From: Entrophospora sp. SA101
Lineage: Eukaryota > Glomeromycota > Glomeromycetes > Entrophosporales > Entrophosporaceae
Direction: 5' to 3'
Length of the DNA: 21,500 nucleotides
Assembly (NCBI GenBank): GCA_958430865.1
Contig: CAUDNR010003713.1
Span: 47,806-69,305 of the forward strand
Position 1 is the first letter of the stretch. Each line of letters opens with the position of its first letter. Made by a program: the position numbers and the translations under genes. Shown piece by piece: positions 1 to 8,347 of the stretch. The notes under the pieces were generated by a model. It saw only the letters and a list, made by a program, of their open reading frames with translations, was not told where the DNA came from and made no database searches.

Positions 1-667
1 AAAAAAATAAAAAAATGAGGTTAGTAATAATTAACTCTATGCCATAACGTATTGATAATTTGTTCCAATTCAAAATGATGCTGACTAATCTTCATTGCAT
101 GATAAGAATAGGCTGAAAAAAGATCTTCATTCTTGTTTCCACAATTTAATGAAGGAACATTTAAATTTACATCGGGATTATTTAAACCATTGATGTTGTT
201 ATTAATTGAATGTGAAGTATGCGAGTTGTTTTTAGCATAAACTAATTGGCAGTGTTGCTGTGGTGGTTGTGGTGGCAAATATTGCGCTGCCAGTATGTTA
301 TTGTTGTTGATATTAGTCATTTTTTGAAATGGTGAATTTGTTGCAGTAATTGATAATGAATCATCAAATGCAATAATTTCTTGATCAAGATTTTGAGTTT
401 GTTGTTGAAGAAATTGCTGGGTTGGATTATTAATTCGTTGCATATAAATGTGTTGTTGACCGGAATTTTGAGCCTGTTGCTGTTGTTGCACGTGACTCCA
501 AAGTTGTCCTTGTTGGAGTTGTTGCTGAAGTTGCTGGGCAGAATGTTGAAACTGATCATCATAATAACAATAACAATTTTGTTGCTGTTCATCCTGAATT
601 TGTTGATTGGGTGGCGACATTTTTTGTGAAATAGTGTATTTGACGGTTATAATTATTTTAGATGTTT
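1..667. repeat. Left arm of a near-perfect inverted duplication
   Basis: This segment is the reverse complement of 1782-2448 with a constant coordinate sum of 2449, so there is no insertion or deletion along the arm. The two arms encode the same proteins in three different frames, differing by one residue in each. This fixes the difference to one base pair (413 versus 2036). The arm reaches the window edge, so its true outer end is not visible. The inner junction is sharp: homology stops after the shared gatgttt at 661-667. Confidence 0.95.
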
Positions 668-701
668 GTTGGAGATCCATTGTTTCTACTTTTTTGATCA
701 A
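21..701 (-). CDS. Gln/Asn-rich protein of unknown function, 226 aa (left copy)
   Basis: I do not recognise this gene. It is an open frame of 226 codons starting MIKKVETMDL, with a second possible start at residue 8. Residues about 28-105 are dominated by Gln (runs such as QQLQQQLQQ, VQQQQQAQ), followed by Asn-rich and Pro/Gln stretches. The C-terminus (HHFELEQIINTLWHRVNYY) is more ordered and probably helical. No signal peptide or membrane segment is seen. Such low-complexity Gln/Asn regions are common in fungal transcription regulators and prion-like proteins, but no DNA-binding domain is present. The first 11 codons lie outside the duplicated arm, so this copy has a unique 5' end. The DNA upstream (roughly 715-830) is purine-rich on the coding strand, as in a 5' leader. 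It is arranged head to head with its twin at 1829-2428. Confidence 0.6.
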   Translation of the reverse strand: MIKKVETMDLQQTSKIIITVKYTISQKMSPPNQQIQDEQQQNCYCYYDDQFQHSAQQLQQQLQQGQLWSHVQQQQQAQNSGQQHIYMQRINNPTQQFLQQQTQNLDQEIIAFDDSLSITATNSPFQKMTNINNNNILAAQYLPPQPPQQHCQLVYAKNNSHTSHSINNNINGLNNPDVNLNVPSLNCGNKNEDLFSAYSYHAMKISQHHFELEQIINTLWHRVNYY

Positions 702-1781
702 TGGCTTCTGAATAATAACTTCTCTTATCTTGTAATTTTTTTATTATTGTTATCCTTTTCCTCCTTCTCGATCTTGATCTTGATCATCTCATCATCTTGT
801 CCTTGTGTTTTTTTTCCGATCGTTAATTGATTCTAATAATCAGTGTACTCGCGTAAAATACGACACATGAAGTCGCGCATACATCGACTTGGATGAAATT
901 CACGTCATTAAATATCAACTGTAAATTAAACCTAATCAATTTATGTTTGTTCGATGTGCTAAATAGACAGAGCTCAAAAATAATTTTCCATTGATAAAAA
1001 TCAAAATTCTGAACAAATTAACCGCATAATTGATTCTTCTGGCGAAGCTTTTAATGGAAATCGTAGATGAATTAAATGTTAGAAATCAAACATAAAAATT
1101 AATTGAAGGAAAGTTGGATTTATAACTATTACTACTTTCTAATAAAATTTAATTGACAAGCAAATGAAAGACACTATAGAAAATTTCCAATAGATAATTG
1201 AAAAAAAATTTTTTTGTAGGGGATCGACCAATATGTATATTTAAAAAAAAATTTTTTCCTGTGCCTTAAAAATCAAATTTTCCGTGTTTATTAAAAACTC
1301 ACACTTGTATTTTGTCCCATCATCAAAACAATTAAGGGAATGGATTTTTATGAGAATGCAAGGTGATAAGAATATGTGTGTAATAATAAATGATTGGCAC
1401 AAACATTCTTATTTTTGGATTCTTTATAACGATAAAAATAAAGAAGCTCTGAAAATATATAAATAGAGTAAAAAATACTCAACTGATTATTTTTTTTCTT
1501 TACCGAAGAAAAAAATTCTTAAAATTCTAAAACTTTAAAACCCTTTTAACACTTTTAACTTTATATATTTTAAAATACTATTAATCGAAAGTTTATATCC
1601 CAAATATATTCTTTGGAAAATTATCCGTTAAAGGGTTGATTGATATTAATAATATTAATAATATTATATAATAAAAATAATAAAAATCACTTGGCCGTGT
1701 TTAACAATTATTTAATAAACTAATATTATTGGTATTATTTAAGAGCATTAACAAATCACTGGTGACGACGCGTCAACTCAA
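668..1781. other. Spacer between the inverted arms; candidate divergent promoter region
   Basis: This is AT-rich DNA separating two divergent copies of the Gln-rich gene, so both would take their promoters from here. A 60-codon open frame at 1284-1466 (plus) starts only with GTG and has no recognisable domain; I do not call it. There are several runs such as aaaaaaaattttttt near 1201-1255. No repeat pairs the two halves of the spacer, so the duplication is not a simple palindrome. Confidence 0.4.
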
Positions 1782-2448
1782 AAACATCTAAAATAATTAT
1801 AACCGTCAAATACACTATTTCACAAAAAATGTCGCCACCCAATCAACAAATTCAGGATGAACAGCAACAAAATTGTTATTGTTATTATGATGATCAGTTT
1901 CAACATTCTGCCCAGCAACTTCAGCAACAACTCCAACAAGGACAACTTTGGAGTCACGTGCAACAACAGCAACAGGCTCAAAATTCCGGTCAACAACACA
2001 TTTATATGCAACGAATTAATAATCCAACCCAGCAAATTCTTCAACAACAAACTCAAAATCTTGATCAAGAAATTATTGCATTTGATGATTCATTATCAAT
2101 TACTGCAACAAATTCACCATTTCAAAAAATGACTAATATCAACAACAATAACATACTGGCAGCGCAATATTTGCCACCACAACCACCACAGCAACACTGC
2201 CAATTAGTTTATGCTAAAAACAACTCGCATACTTCACATTCAATTAATAACAACATCAATGGTTTAAATAATCCCGATGTAAATTTAAATGTTCCTTCAT
2301 TAAATTGTGGAAACAAGAATGAAGATCTTTTTTCAGCCTATTCTTATCATGCAATGAAGATTAGTCAGCATCATTTTGAATTAGAACAAATTATCAATAC
2401 GTTATGGCATAGAGTTAATTATTACTAACCTCATTTTTTTATTTTTTT
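1782..2448. repeat. Right arm of the near-perfect inverted duplication
   Basis: Partner of 1-667. It includes the coding region from the TSKIIITV residues onward and the shared T-rich DNA after the stop codon. The flank on the spacer side (gtcaactcaaa) is unrelated to the left copy's flank, which marks the breakpoint. The right-hand flank after 2448 cannot be compared because the left arm runs off the window. Confidence 0.95.
1829..2428 (+). CDS. Gln/Asn-rich protein, 199 aa (right copy, 5' end lost)
   Basis: This is identical to the left copy from its residue 28 (MSPPNQQIQ) to the stop, except for Ile in place of Phe in the QQILQQQ segment (codon at 2036-2038). The frame stays open upstream of the ATG for about 20 codons, back to a TGA near 1762, but holds no other ATG. 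This copy therefore lacks the 27-residue leader of its twin unless a spliced exon supplies one. It may be a 5'-truncated duplicate under a different promoter. Function is unknown. Confidence 0.55.
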   Translation: MSPPNQQIQDEQQQNCYCYYDDQFQHSAQQLQQQLQQGQLWSHVQQQQQAQNSGQQHIYMQRINNPTQQILQQQTQNLDQEIIAFDDSLSITATNSPFQKMTNINNNNILAAQYLPPQPPQQHCQLVYAKNNSHTSHSINNNINGLNNPDVNLNVPSLNCGNKNEDLFSAYSYHAMKISQHHFELEQIINTLWHRVNYY

Positions 2449-2484
2449 TATTTTACTATTTTCTATTTTTTTTTTTCTATTGTG

Positions 2485-2878
2485 GTTGGCTCAGTCTAAA
2501 GAACCACATATTGCTGCGCCATAAGGCTAAATTTCAAAAAAAAATAGCAATTTTGTAATTCGTTCAAAAATGTAATAAAAATTTTTTAAAAAAAATAGGA
2601 CTTCACGTATTTTAGTTATGAAAATTATTTCCTACCACCAAATTTAGATACGATAGTCATAGGCTAGTCTAAATCTAGTAGTATTTTCCTAAATTTAGTA
2701 ATGATCTAGTGGCCAAAAATTTCTCGTGAAGAATGGAAATAATTTTTTTGAGAAAATCTTATAACTAAAGACCTATTCTATCAACTAATAACGTTATTTT
2801 TTTAAAAGATAGGGCAGAAAGTGACTTCTATACTTTTAAATTTATGCAAAACTTAGGAGGTCTTTAGACTGAGCCAAC
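2485..2878. mobile_element. Non-autonomous TIR element (MITE-like), about 394 bp
   Basis: The ends are perfect 18-bp inverted repeats: gttggctcagtctaaaga at 2485-2502 and its complement at 2861-2878. The interior has no ORF. It contains further short inverted similarities (ttagttat and attatttcc near 2610-2635, with their complements near 2735-2770), so the element could fold on itself. No convincing target-site duplication is visible, so the superfamily is undetermined. The motif GGTTGGCTCAG recurs near 12483. Confidence 0.75.
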
Positions 2879-2935
2879 TATAGAAATGTTACAAATACGC
2901 GTCATTTATTGATCTGCACTGTATATATATGTATT

Positions 2936-3051
2936 ACAAATTCTTTTTAGCTTTTAAAAGCTTCATATCATAAATTCTTTTTTTCTTTATTTTTTTCCAG
3001 TGATATTTTAGCTTTTAAAAAAGCTTCATTTCACAAATTCCTTTTTTATTC
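2936..3051. repeat. Imperfect tandem duplication, period about 61 bp
   Basis: Two copies of tagcttttaaa(aa)gcttcat followed by caaattc-like and T-rich DNA lie at about 2948-2991 and 3009-3050. The first holds the 14-bp perfect palindrome agcttttaaaagct (2949-2962). The flanking aaattctttt also repeats. Confidence 0.6.
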
Positions 3052-3610
3052 AAAGCTTTTACTTTTAAAAATCTTCGCGAATAAGCAACATGTTAAAATA
3101 AAAAGGGATTGTTCCTGGTGGTATACAGTATGGATAGTTATGTATAAACTGGATAACTATATTAAAAATTCTATAATATCCTTCCTCCAACAAAAGTTAA
3201 TCTGACCTTCCGAGCCCCGAGGGTATGATGCAATGAAAAGTTCAGTGGAGGCGGAGGGCACTGAATTTTTAAATTTGTATTTGGGTATTTTTGATTTTTA
3301 TTTTTTCAAAAAGCCTGTTGAAGCTTCTCATATGTCATGGAAAAATTGCCCCCTCCTAAAAGGGAGGGATTCCAGAAAAGGATCTTGTATATGCATAGAA
3401 AGGATATTTTATTTAAATTTGAAACCAGTACATTATCAAATTTAAACATTATTTTTCAAAGAAATCAAGGAATAGGAAAGATAGGTATGGGTTTACAGAG
3501 TAAAAGTTTCTTGATTTCTTAATTTAATTTTTAATGCTCTATTATTTTAATTTTTAAACTTACCATTACTATCATTTTATTGGCAGAGCCATTTTTATTT
3601 GGAGCAGTGA
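3052..3610. other. No supported gene; small hairpins only
   Basis: Two overlapping short open frames (3233-3445 and 3337-3522, plus) have no recognisable domain and sit in a compositionally mixed stretch. A 7-bp perfect stem, ttcagtg (3241-3247) and cactgaa (3259-3265), frames a purine-rich loop. The segment ccctcctaaaagggaggg near 3352-3369 can form another stem. tRNA-like box sequences were looked for and not found. Confidence 0.35.
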
Positions 3611-3659
3611 TGCAGGTTGACAGAATAAAATATAAAGGTTTCGGGTATATTGGTATGTC

Positions 3660-3740
3660 AACCTGACAGTAACACAGTTGAACCTTGTTATAACAAAGTA
3701 TAACCTAACTAAATATATTTTATAATGAGGGTTGACTGTA
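3660..3740 (-). mobile_element. Tigger/pogo-like transposon terminus (remnant)
   Basis: Read on the minus strand, the end is TA followed by CAGTCAACCCTCATTATAA, the form of a Tc1/mariner-superfamily (Tigger/pogo) terminal repeat. It resembles the CAGTCGAACCCTCGTTTCAA end at 7894. An internal palindrome ttgttataacaa follows. The matching opposite end was not found. Next to it, caggttgaca (3612-3621) and tgtcaacctg (3656-3665) form a 10-bp stem. Confidence 0.45.
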
Positions 3741-3770
3741 GTATATATGGCCCTTTCCAAGATTGGTTCC

Positions 3771-4010
3771 TTAAAAATTTTATTTCTGCATGGTCTTAAT
3801 ATTTATTGCTTGGGTGATGCAATTTATCTAACTTAATTGATTGATTCTTTACAAATTGAAGAAAATAACACCAAATGTATTAATATAATAATCATTAAAA
3901 ACATCATAATGAATATGTACAATATATGAAGTCAAAGGCATTAATTCACATTAAAAAGGAAGGATTAAATGATAATAAAAAAGATAAGTCATGTTTTATT
4001 TATTTTTAAC
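3771..4010. repeat. Dispersed repeat, copy A
   Basis: Related to 8939-9115 in the same orientation. Shared blocks in order: ttttattt(c/t)tgcatgg, cttgggtgatgcaatt, catcaaatgtatt-like, atcatgaatat-like, aaggaaggattaaat and aaaaaag(a/g)taag. Copies differ by small gaps and substitutions, as expected for an old interspersed element. No coding potential is seen. Confidence 0.6.
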
Positions 4011-4188
4011 TAAGATGTAGAAAAATACATGATTACCTATATATAAAAGTATTAAAAATATAAGATAGAAAGCCACCAGAGCAATTGTATGAGAAGAAAT
4101 GATGATTATTACTATACATGAAATGGTAATTGTTTGCCAAAAACGTAATATATAATACATAATTATGAAATTATTTATGAAATTAATA

Positions 4189-4246
4189 GGACCTCGGACA
4201 ATTATAATTGAACTGGCATTAACAAAAGTGGGTATAAATTGGCATT
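4189..4246. repeat. Dispersed repeat family, copy 1
   Basis: Matches 18114-18170 in the same orientation: ggac(c/t)tcggaca, tgaactgg(c/t)attaacaaaa and ggcat are shared with scattered substitutions. In both copies a further block with the word ctggt(a/g)tg follows within about 80 bp. Family unknown. Confidence 0.6.
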
Positions 4247-4375
4247 TTTTTTTGAGGAACTGGTATGTAAAACAGGGTAGAGCTAAAATAACTGGTATGT
4301 AAAAACGGGTATTGTAAAAATAAGTAGAGTTCTATTCTTTTTTAAAACATATAATTTACTGTTAATATTCTGCTT

Positions 4376-4585
4376 TTAATTAACTAATGTTTCATTGCCA
4401 CTAGTCCATCCTTCAGCTAATAGCTTTGGATCACATGATTGACACCATGAAAAATGGGTTTCATATCTACCACAGGTTGGACAATTCCTATAAACTTCAT
4501 TTCTTTCCTTTGAATATTCATCATCGTCATTTTTATCAGTAGAAGCATCATCAGTATGTTTATTTTCATTTGAAGCATTTTCCAT
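4376..4585 (-). CDS. Orphan Cys-rich N-terminal module of a kinase-family protein, 69 aa
   Basis: The frame starts MENASNENKHTDD and runs into a Cys motif, CPTCGRYETHFSWCQSCDPK, then GWTSGN, and stops after NETLVN. From my knowledge of Rhizophagus proteomes, the order C-x2-C ... WCQ-x-C ... WTSGN is the usual N-terminal block of the very large tyrosine-kinase-like family. There it precedes an I-E-W-I-P linker and the kinase domain. Here no kinase domain follows: the DNA downstream on the minus strand (to about 4190) is non-coding and holds a dispersed repeat. So this is a 3'-truncated gene, a stand-alone module, or a first exon whose donor I cannot see. TATA-like sequence (ataattatataaatt) lies about 20-30 bp upstream of the ATG. 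The four cysteines suggest a small zinc ribbon. Confidence 0.6.
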   Translation of the reverse strand: MENASNENKHTDDASTDKNDDDEYSKERNEVYRNCPTCGRYETHFSWCQSCDPKLLAEGWTSGNETLVN

Positions 4586-4755
4586 TTTTAAAAATTATTT
4601 GTATTATAATTTATATAATTATTAAAGTTTTTTTCTAAAAGAACTTCTTTTAGTATTAGCCATAAATGCATATCACAAGTGGAAACACAAAATAATATAT
4701 GACAAGTTCCCAACACCCTTTTACATTTTTTTATTTTACCTAAATTACAGCAATT

Positions 4756-4839
4756 CGGCATTACGTAAATAAATTTGGTTTATGGCTTTACGACTTTAGT
4801 ATTAGTATTAGGGTGTCATGCCGTAAAATCGTAATGCCG
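4756..4839. repeat. Inverted repeat, 10-bp perfect arms
   Basis: cggcattacg at 4756-4765 pairs with cgtaatgccg at 4830-4839. Further partial complementarity (ttacggcat and gcattacg words) lies nearby, with a 64-bp loop. It is GC-richer than the surroundings and may be a decayed MITE. Confidence 0.45.
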
Positions 4840-5119
4840 TGATTATTTACGGCCTATAAATATTGCAAACGTGCGATCCGAGTTATTTATTACGAAGGCA
4901 CCAATCTGGCAACTAAACTAAAGTCACTATATACAACTATACTATTTGAGTAAGGTTTCTATTTAAATAAGATTTATTTGAATTATTATTCGAATCAAAC
5001 GGTAAGACGAATAATTAGAATCAAAATGAATAAAACGAGTAATATATTAATATTAATATAAAACAAATAGTTCGAATAAACGATAATTAGAATTTTGAAT
5101 AAACGAAAATAATTACAAT

Positions 5120-5554
5120 GGGTGCCTTCAAAAATTATTATATTGAATATTTGTTTGGAAATTTTCAATCCGTGATCAAAAATTATCAAGATGATCGACA
5201 ATTATTAATAAAAATGGAATTTTTACGTCTCTTCTCTTTTATTAATCATCAAAGAAATGAATTGGACCTTGAACTTACAAATACCAATGCTAATGATTTT
5301 AGTATTGATGTCTTTGTTTTTTGGGTACTTCAATATTTTCCATTTTTTTTTTAAAAAAATTTATTTTATTTTTTTTTATTATTTTGTTGTTTATTTTTTT
5401 CAATCTTACTACCTGACCTAGATTGAAATTTCATATTAAAATTCGATCTCAATCTCAATCTCAGATCGAAATCAATCTCAATATGGAAATTTTTGAACGC
5501 AGATCGAAATCAATCTCAATCTCAATCTCAATCTAATAATTTTTGAAGGCGCCC
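5120..5554. mobile_element. MITE with TIRs and a 3-bp duplication, 435 bp
   Basis: The ends are inverted repeats: gggtgccttcaaaaattatt from 5120 and the complement of gggcgccttcaaaaattatt ending at 5554, with one mismatch in the first 20 bases and partial pairing beyond. AAT flanks both sides (5117-5119 and 5555-5557). A GGG start with a 3-bp duplication is what PIF/Harbinger-type elements show, so that class is the best guess. The 78-codon open frame at 5118-5354 begins across the left boundary, has no recognisable domain, and is probably fortuitous. Confidence 0.75.
5445..5534. repeat. (ATCTCA)n simple repeat with a nested 38-bp duplication
   Basis: Runs of atctca lie at about 5445-5464 and 5510-5534, inside the right half of the MITE. 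The block agatcgaaatcaatctcaat occurs exactly twice, at 5463-5482 and 5501-5520. Confidence 0.7.
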
Positions 5555-5557
5555 AAT

Positions 5558-7100
5558 ATCTGTAGAGAAAAGATTCTAATAATGCCACTATGACTACAAA
5601 AAAAATGAAATTTCTGTCTTTCTAATCTTATAATACAAACTTCATTTGTTTACAATGTTCTTAGACCTTTGACAAAAGCCTTACAGTACTTGAGCATCTC
5701 AAGTTTCTTTTTAAATCTTGAGAAAGACTAGATTTGATTTTGTTGCAATCAGTTATATCTATAACATTAATTTGTCTTTCTTATGCAAGTAGGTATTGTT
5801 AATTACTGTATCGTCTTTTATCTGTTTATTTTTAATAAAGTGGTGTGTTCTTTTTCAACATATACGCATTATATTCTTGATTAGGCATTTATGGGAAAAA
5901 TTTTGATGGTTATTATTGGCAAGTCAATTTTGTTAATGTAAATTTACATATCCACTGTAATATTAATATAGTAATATGCGTGTTTTTTGCATTTCCATTA
6001 CATAAAAGTAAATTACAACAAAAAACAAACCTAATTTTTTTTCCATGTATTATTTAAGAATATATTAAAAAATTTTATCCACCTCTTTTTTTATTAAAAT
6101 AAGTGACTCTAAACTTTGCTATGAAGAAGGGTGAATTATTATTATTTGATTGATATCACAAAATAAACAGAACTGTTTTACATTATTCAACACTTTCACA
6201 TCTTGGACTAGTTTGATTTAATTCATAATGCATTTAACATGACTTTGTTGACAAATTATCTTTACATTTTTTTAATATGCAACCAAGTTTATTAGTAGAC
6301 TTTTACTTTACATCAATTTTTCTATGGGCAATTGCATGATTTCAAAGAAATTGCACGCGCATCTCTAGTTACAAGCAACAAGTTTATTTGGTGCACAATA
6401 TTGGTTATCTGCTGGTGGTTTCTTTTTTTCAAGATAAAGTTAAAAACACAAAAATGTGTATTTTTAATATCCCAATTGAAATATAACAGTAGAACATATT
6501 TTTACTTAGTATACAAGGCTTTTTAAATGTGAACAAAATCAAATTCAAAGATCATTTTTCACAAAGATGATGTGTTGGTTTTGCATAGTTTGTACATGGA
6601 TAAACAAATTTAATATTAATTGAATAAAGGAAGATATTGAATTATCATTTATAACTGTAAAGGGAAATTTCTTTTAAACGGTTTGTGAGACTGAAATTGA
6701 TAGATCTTGTGTTTTGTGTGTTGTAAGGGTAAAAGCATTTTGTAAGAATTATGTTTTGGAAACAAACAAATCATTTAAATGATATTTAATATATTATAAA
6801 AACAAAAAGTTAATGTGTCTTGTCTATCTTGAGAATCATTGCCTCGTAACTCTGAGAATAGAATGATCTGTGTTCATTTGTTTATATAATAAAAATAACT
6901 AGTTAACTAGTAATAATAAGTTTGATATCCCGGATCTGCATAACAAATTTCTATCGTTGAAACGAGATAATGATCTACAGGATCAACAGGAAAATTTTAA
7001 TAATAATAAAATTTTTGTGTTGTGATTTAAATTTTGAATATAACAATAATACTTAATACAATACTTGATATAATACAGTAAAATTTACAAAAAATTAAAT
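5558..7100. other. AT-rich DNA, no gene seen
   Basis: The only long open frame (6332-6526, plus) lacks any ATG and has no domain. A 14-bp perfect palindrome, actagttaactagt, lies at 6899-6912, and a tcgttgaaacgag word near 6956-6968 resembles the Tigger-type terminal motif found at 7690-7890. Otherwise nothing was recognised. Confidence 0.4.
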
Positions 7101-7174
7101 GGTAATTAATAGTCAATTATTTACTGAAAAACTAGTAATGTTTGTTTGTATTGAATTTTGAATACTATATGATT

Positions 7175-7312
7175 TTATTGTTTTTTTTTCAATGATTTTA
7201 AAGCTTTTAACTCATTATAATCTACTTGTATATTATTTTGTTCAAGAAAATTAAAAGCAGTTTCAAAAGCTTTTTCTCTTTTTTTGGAAGAAGAAGATAG
7301 TTGTTGAGACAT
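7175..7312 (-). CDS. Small hypothetical protein, 45 aa
   Basis: Open frame MSQQLSSSSKKREKAFETAF..., continuing NFLEQNNIQVDYNELKAL and ending in SLKKKQ. It is hydrophilic and predicted helical, with a Ser/Lys-rich N-terminus. The context suggests a transposon-borne reading frame: it lies inside the unit whose Tigger/pogo-like terminus ends at 7894. The comparable relic at 13416 also starts MSQ..SS and has KRE close behind. Beyond that start I see no CENP-B or DDE homology, so it may be a chance ORF or the 5' piece of a decayed transposase. The poly-A run near 7181-7189 could have shifted the frame just before the stop. Confidence 0.3.
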   Translation of the reverse strand: MSQQLSSSSKKREKAFETAFNFLEQNNIQVDYNELKALKSLKKKQ

Positions 7313-7404
7313 TTTAATTTCGCAGAATTTAGAGATTTATTAATTTAAAGAAATCAAAGAAAATGTTAATTATGTAGAATTATCAGAAGATATTTATTTA
7401 TTAT

Positions 7405-7625
7405 CAATTTAGAAATATGGAAAATTTGATTGATATTATTATTTAGTGATGTGTGTTTAATTATTCGCGTAAAATCATTATTTAGAAATATAAAAAATTT
7501 GATTAATATTATTATTTAGTAATGTGCGTTTAATTATTTGTGTAAAATCATTATTTAGAAATATGGACAATTTTGATTAATATTATTATTTAGTAATAGT
7601 AATGTGAGAATTATTTATATTATTA
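7405..7625. repeat. Tandem repeat, about 73-bp unit, three copies
   Basis: Units begin near 7405, 7478 and 7551 with tttagaaatat followed by gat(t)aatattattatttag, taatgtg and aattattcgtgtaaaatca. The third unit is eroded and ends near 7625 with another attattatttagcaatg. It sits between the small ORF and the transposon terminus. Confidence 0.8.
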
Positions 7626-7675
7626 TTTAGCAATGAATTAATCTTAACAGTGTTTCTTTTTTTTATAAAATCTAT

Positions 7676-7894
7676 ATCACGTGAATCCGTTGTAACGCGA
7701 TTAGTACTTGTTACTATTACTAAAATCCTACCAAAAAATCCGTTGTCCGTTGAAACTAAAACGCGATTTAAATATAAATCCGTTGAAACGAGAATTTTTT
7801 AATTATAATTAATAAAATCAAGGGGTAAAACCAAAAATCCGTTGAAACAAAAATCCGTTGAAACGAGGTCCGTTGAAACGAGGGTTCGACTGTA
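7676..7894 (-). mobile_element. Tigger/pogo-like terminal region with a repeated CCGTTGAAAC motif
   Basis: On the minus strand the end reads TA then CAGTCGAACCCTCGTTTCAA, the hallmark CAGT start and TA target of pogo/Tigger elements. The plus-strand motif ATCCGTTGAAACGAG or a close variant recurs about six times (7684, 7738, 7778, 7838, 7852, 7870), giving a subterminal array of the kind transposases bind. A diverged relative lies at 13554-13740. Confidence 0.6.
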
Positions 7895-8190
7895 TAAAAC
7901 AATTTATTTTTTAACAATGACATGTTGTTGTTTGGCACCTGCCTGAAGACGTGTTAATAACTGACCAGAAGTACTTTTTTTTAATTTGCATTGATATATC
8001 TTTTATTTATACAAGTATTTTAATTGAAATCAAAACGCGGAGCAGATCTTTCTAGGTAATTATAAGATCCTCATCAAGATGGTAAATAATTGGTATTTGC
8101 TTTTCGTAATCAGTAATAATATTAATATTATTATAAATATATATTTACATGTCAAGGCAGCATACCGTTGAAAAAGAAACATTTCGAGTA
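7895..8190. other. AT-rich DNA, no gene seen
   Basis: A 65-codon frame on the minus strand (8060-8257) has no recognisable domain and overlaps the 56-bp repeat, so it is not called. Confidence 0.35.
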
Positions 8191-8302
8191 TACAAGGACA
8201 AGGTTTGATTACCACATATGTCGGGGGTGATATGTCAGGATTAAGATACAAGGACAAGGTTTGATTACCAGATATGTTGGGAGTAAGATATGTGAGGGTT
8301 AA
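8191..8302. repeat. Two tandem copies of a 56-bp unit
   Basis: tacaaggacaaggtttgatt starts at 8191 and again at 8247, exactly 56 bp apart. The first 24 bases are identical and the rest differ by a few substitutions. The unit carries the words atatgtcggggg and taagatatgt, which also build the hairpin that follows. Confidence 0.85.
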
Positions 8303-8347
8303 GGTATGGGCTTAGGGTCATACCTTAACCTTGACATGTCTTACCCC
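8279..8347. repeat. Long hairpin, arms of about 30 bp
   Basis: Arm 8279-8308 (gggagtaagatatgtgaggg, then ttaaggtatg) pairs with 8319-8347 (cataccttaacc, then ttgacatgtcttacccc), with a few mismatches and a 10-bp loop. A further gacatatcttacccc at 8349-8363 repeats the arm word, so the block is an alternating direct and inverted array of one motif. Confidence 0.85.

Noticed and set aside
317..629. Additional open frames (minus 317-592, plus 381-629) and their mirror copies at 1820-2132
   Set aside because: They are frame shadows of the Gln-rich gene: CAA/CAG repeats read as Leu/Ile- or Asn/Ser-rich frames. They were useful only to verify arm identity.
1284..1466. 60-codon open frame between the inverted arms
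   Set aside because: It starts only at GTG, which nuclear genes do not normally use, and shows no domain or compositional signal of coding.
3200..3280. Possible tRNA or small structured RNA near the ccgagccccgaggg and ttcagtg...cactgaa stems
   Set aside because: No A-box or B-box, no cloverleaf, and no RNA polymerase III terminator in a sensible place.
5118..5354. 78-codon frame beginning MGAFKNYY
   Set aside because: Its start lies on the boundary of a MITE and its first residues are encoded by the terminal repeat; kept only as a note under the element.
6332..6526. 64-codon hydrophobic frame
   Set aside because: It contains no ATG at all, only a TTG start, and has no domain; the hydrophobicity follows from T-rich DNA.
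7405..7625. CRISPR-like array
   Set aside because: The 73-bp units are contiguous and diverging with no unique spacers, and the host is eukaryotic.
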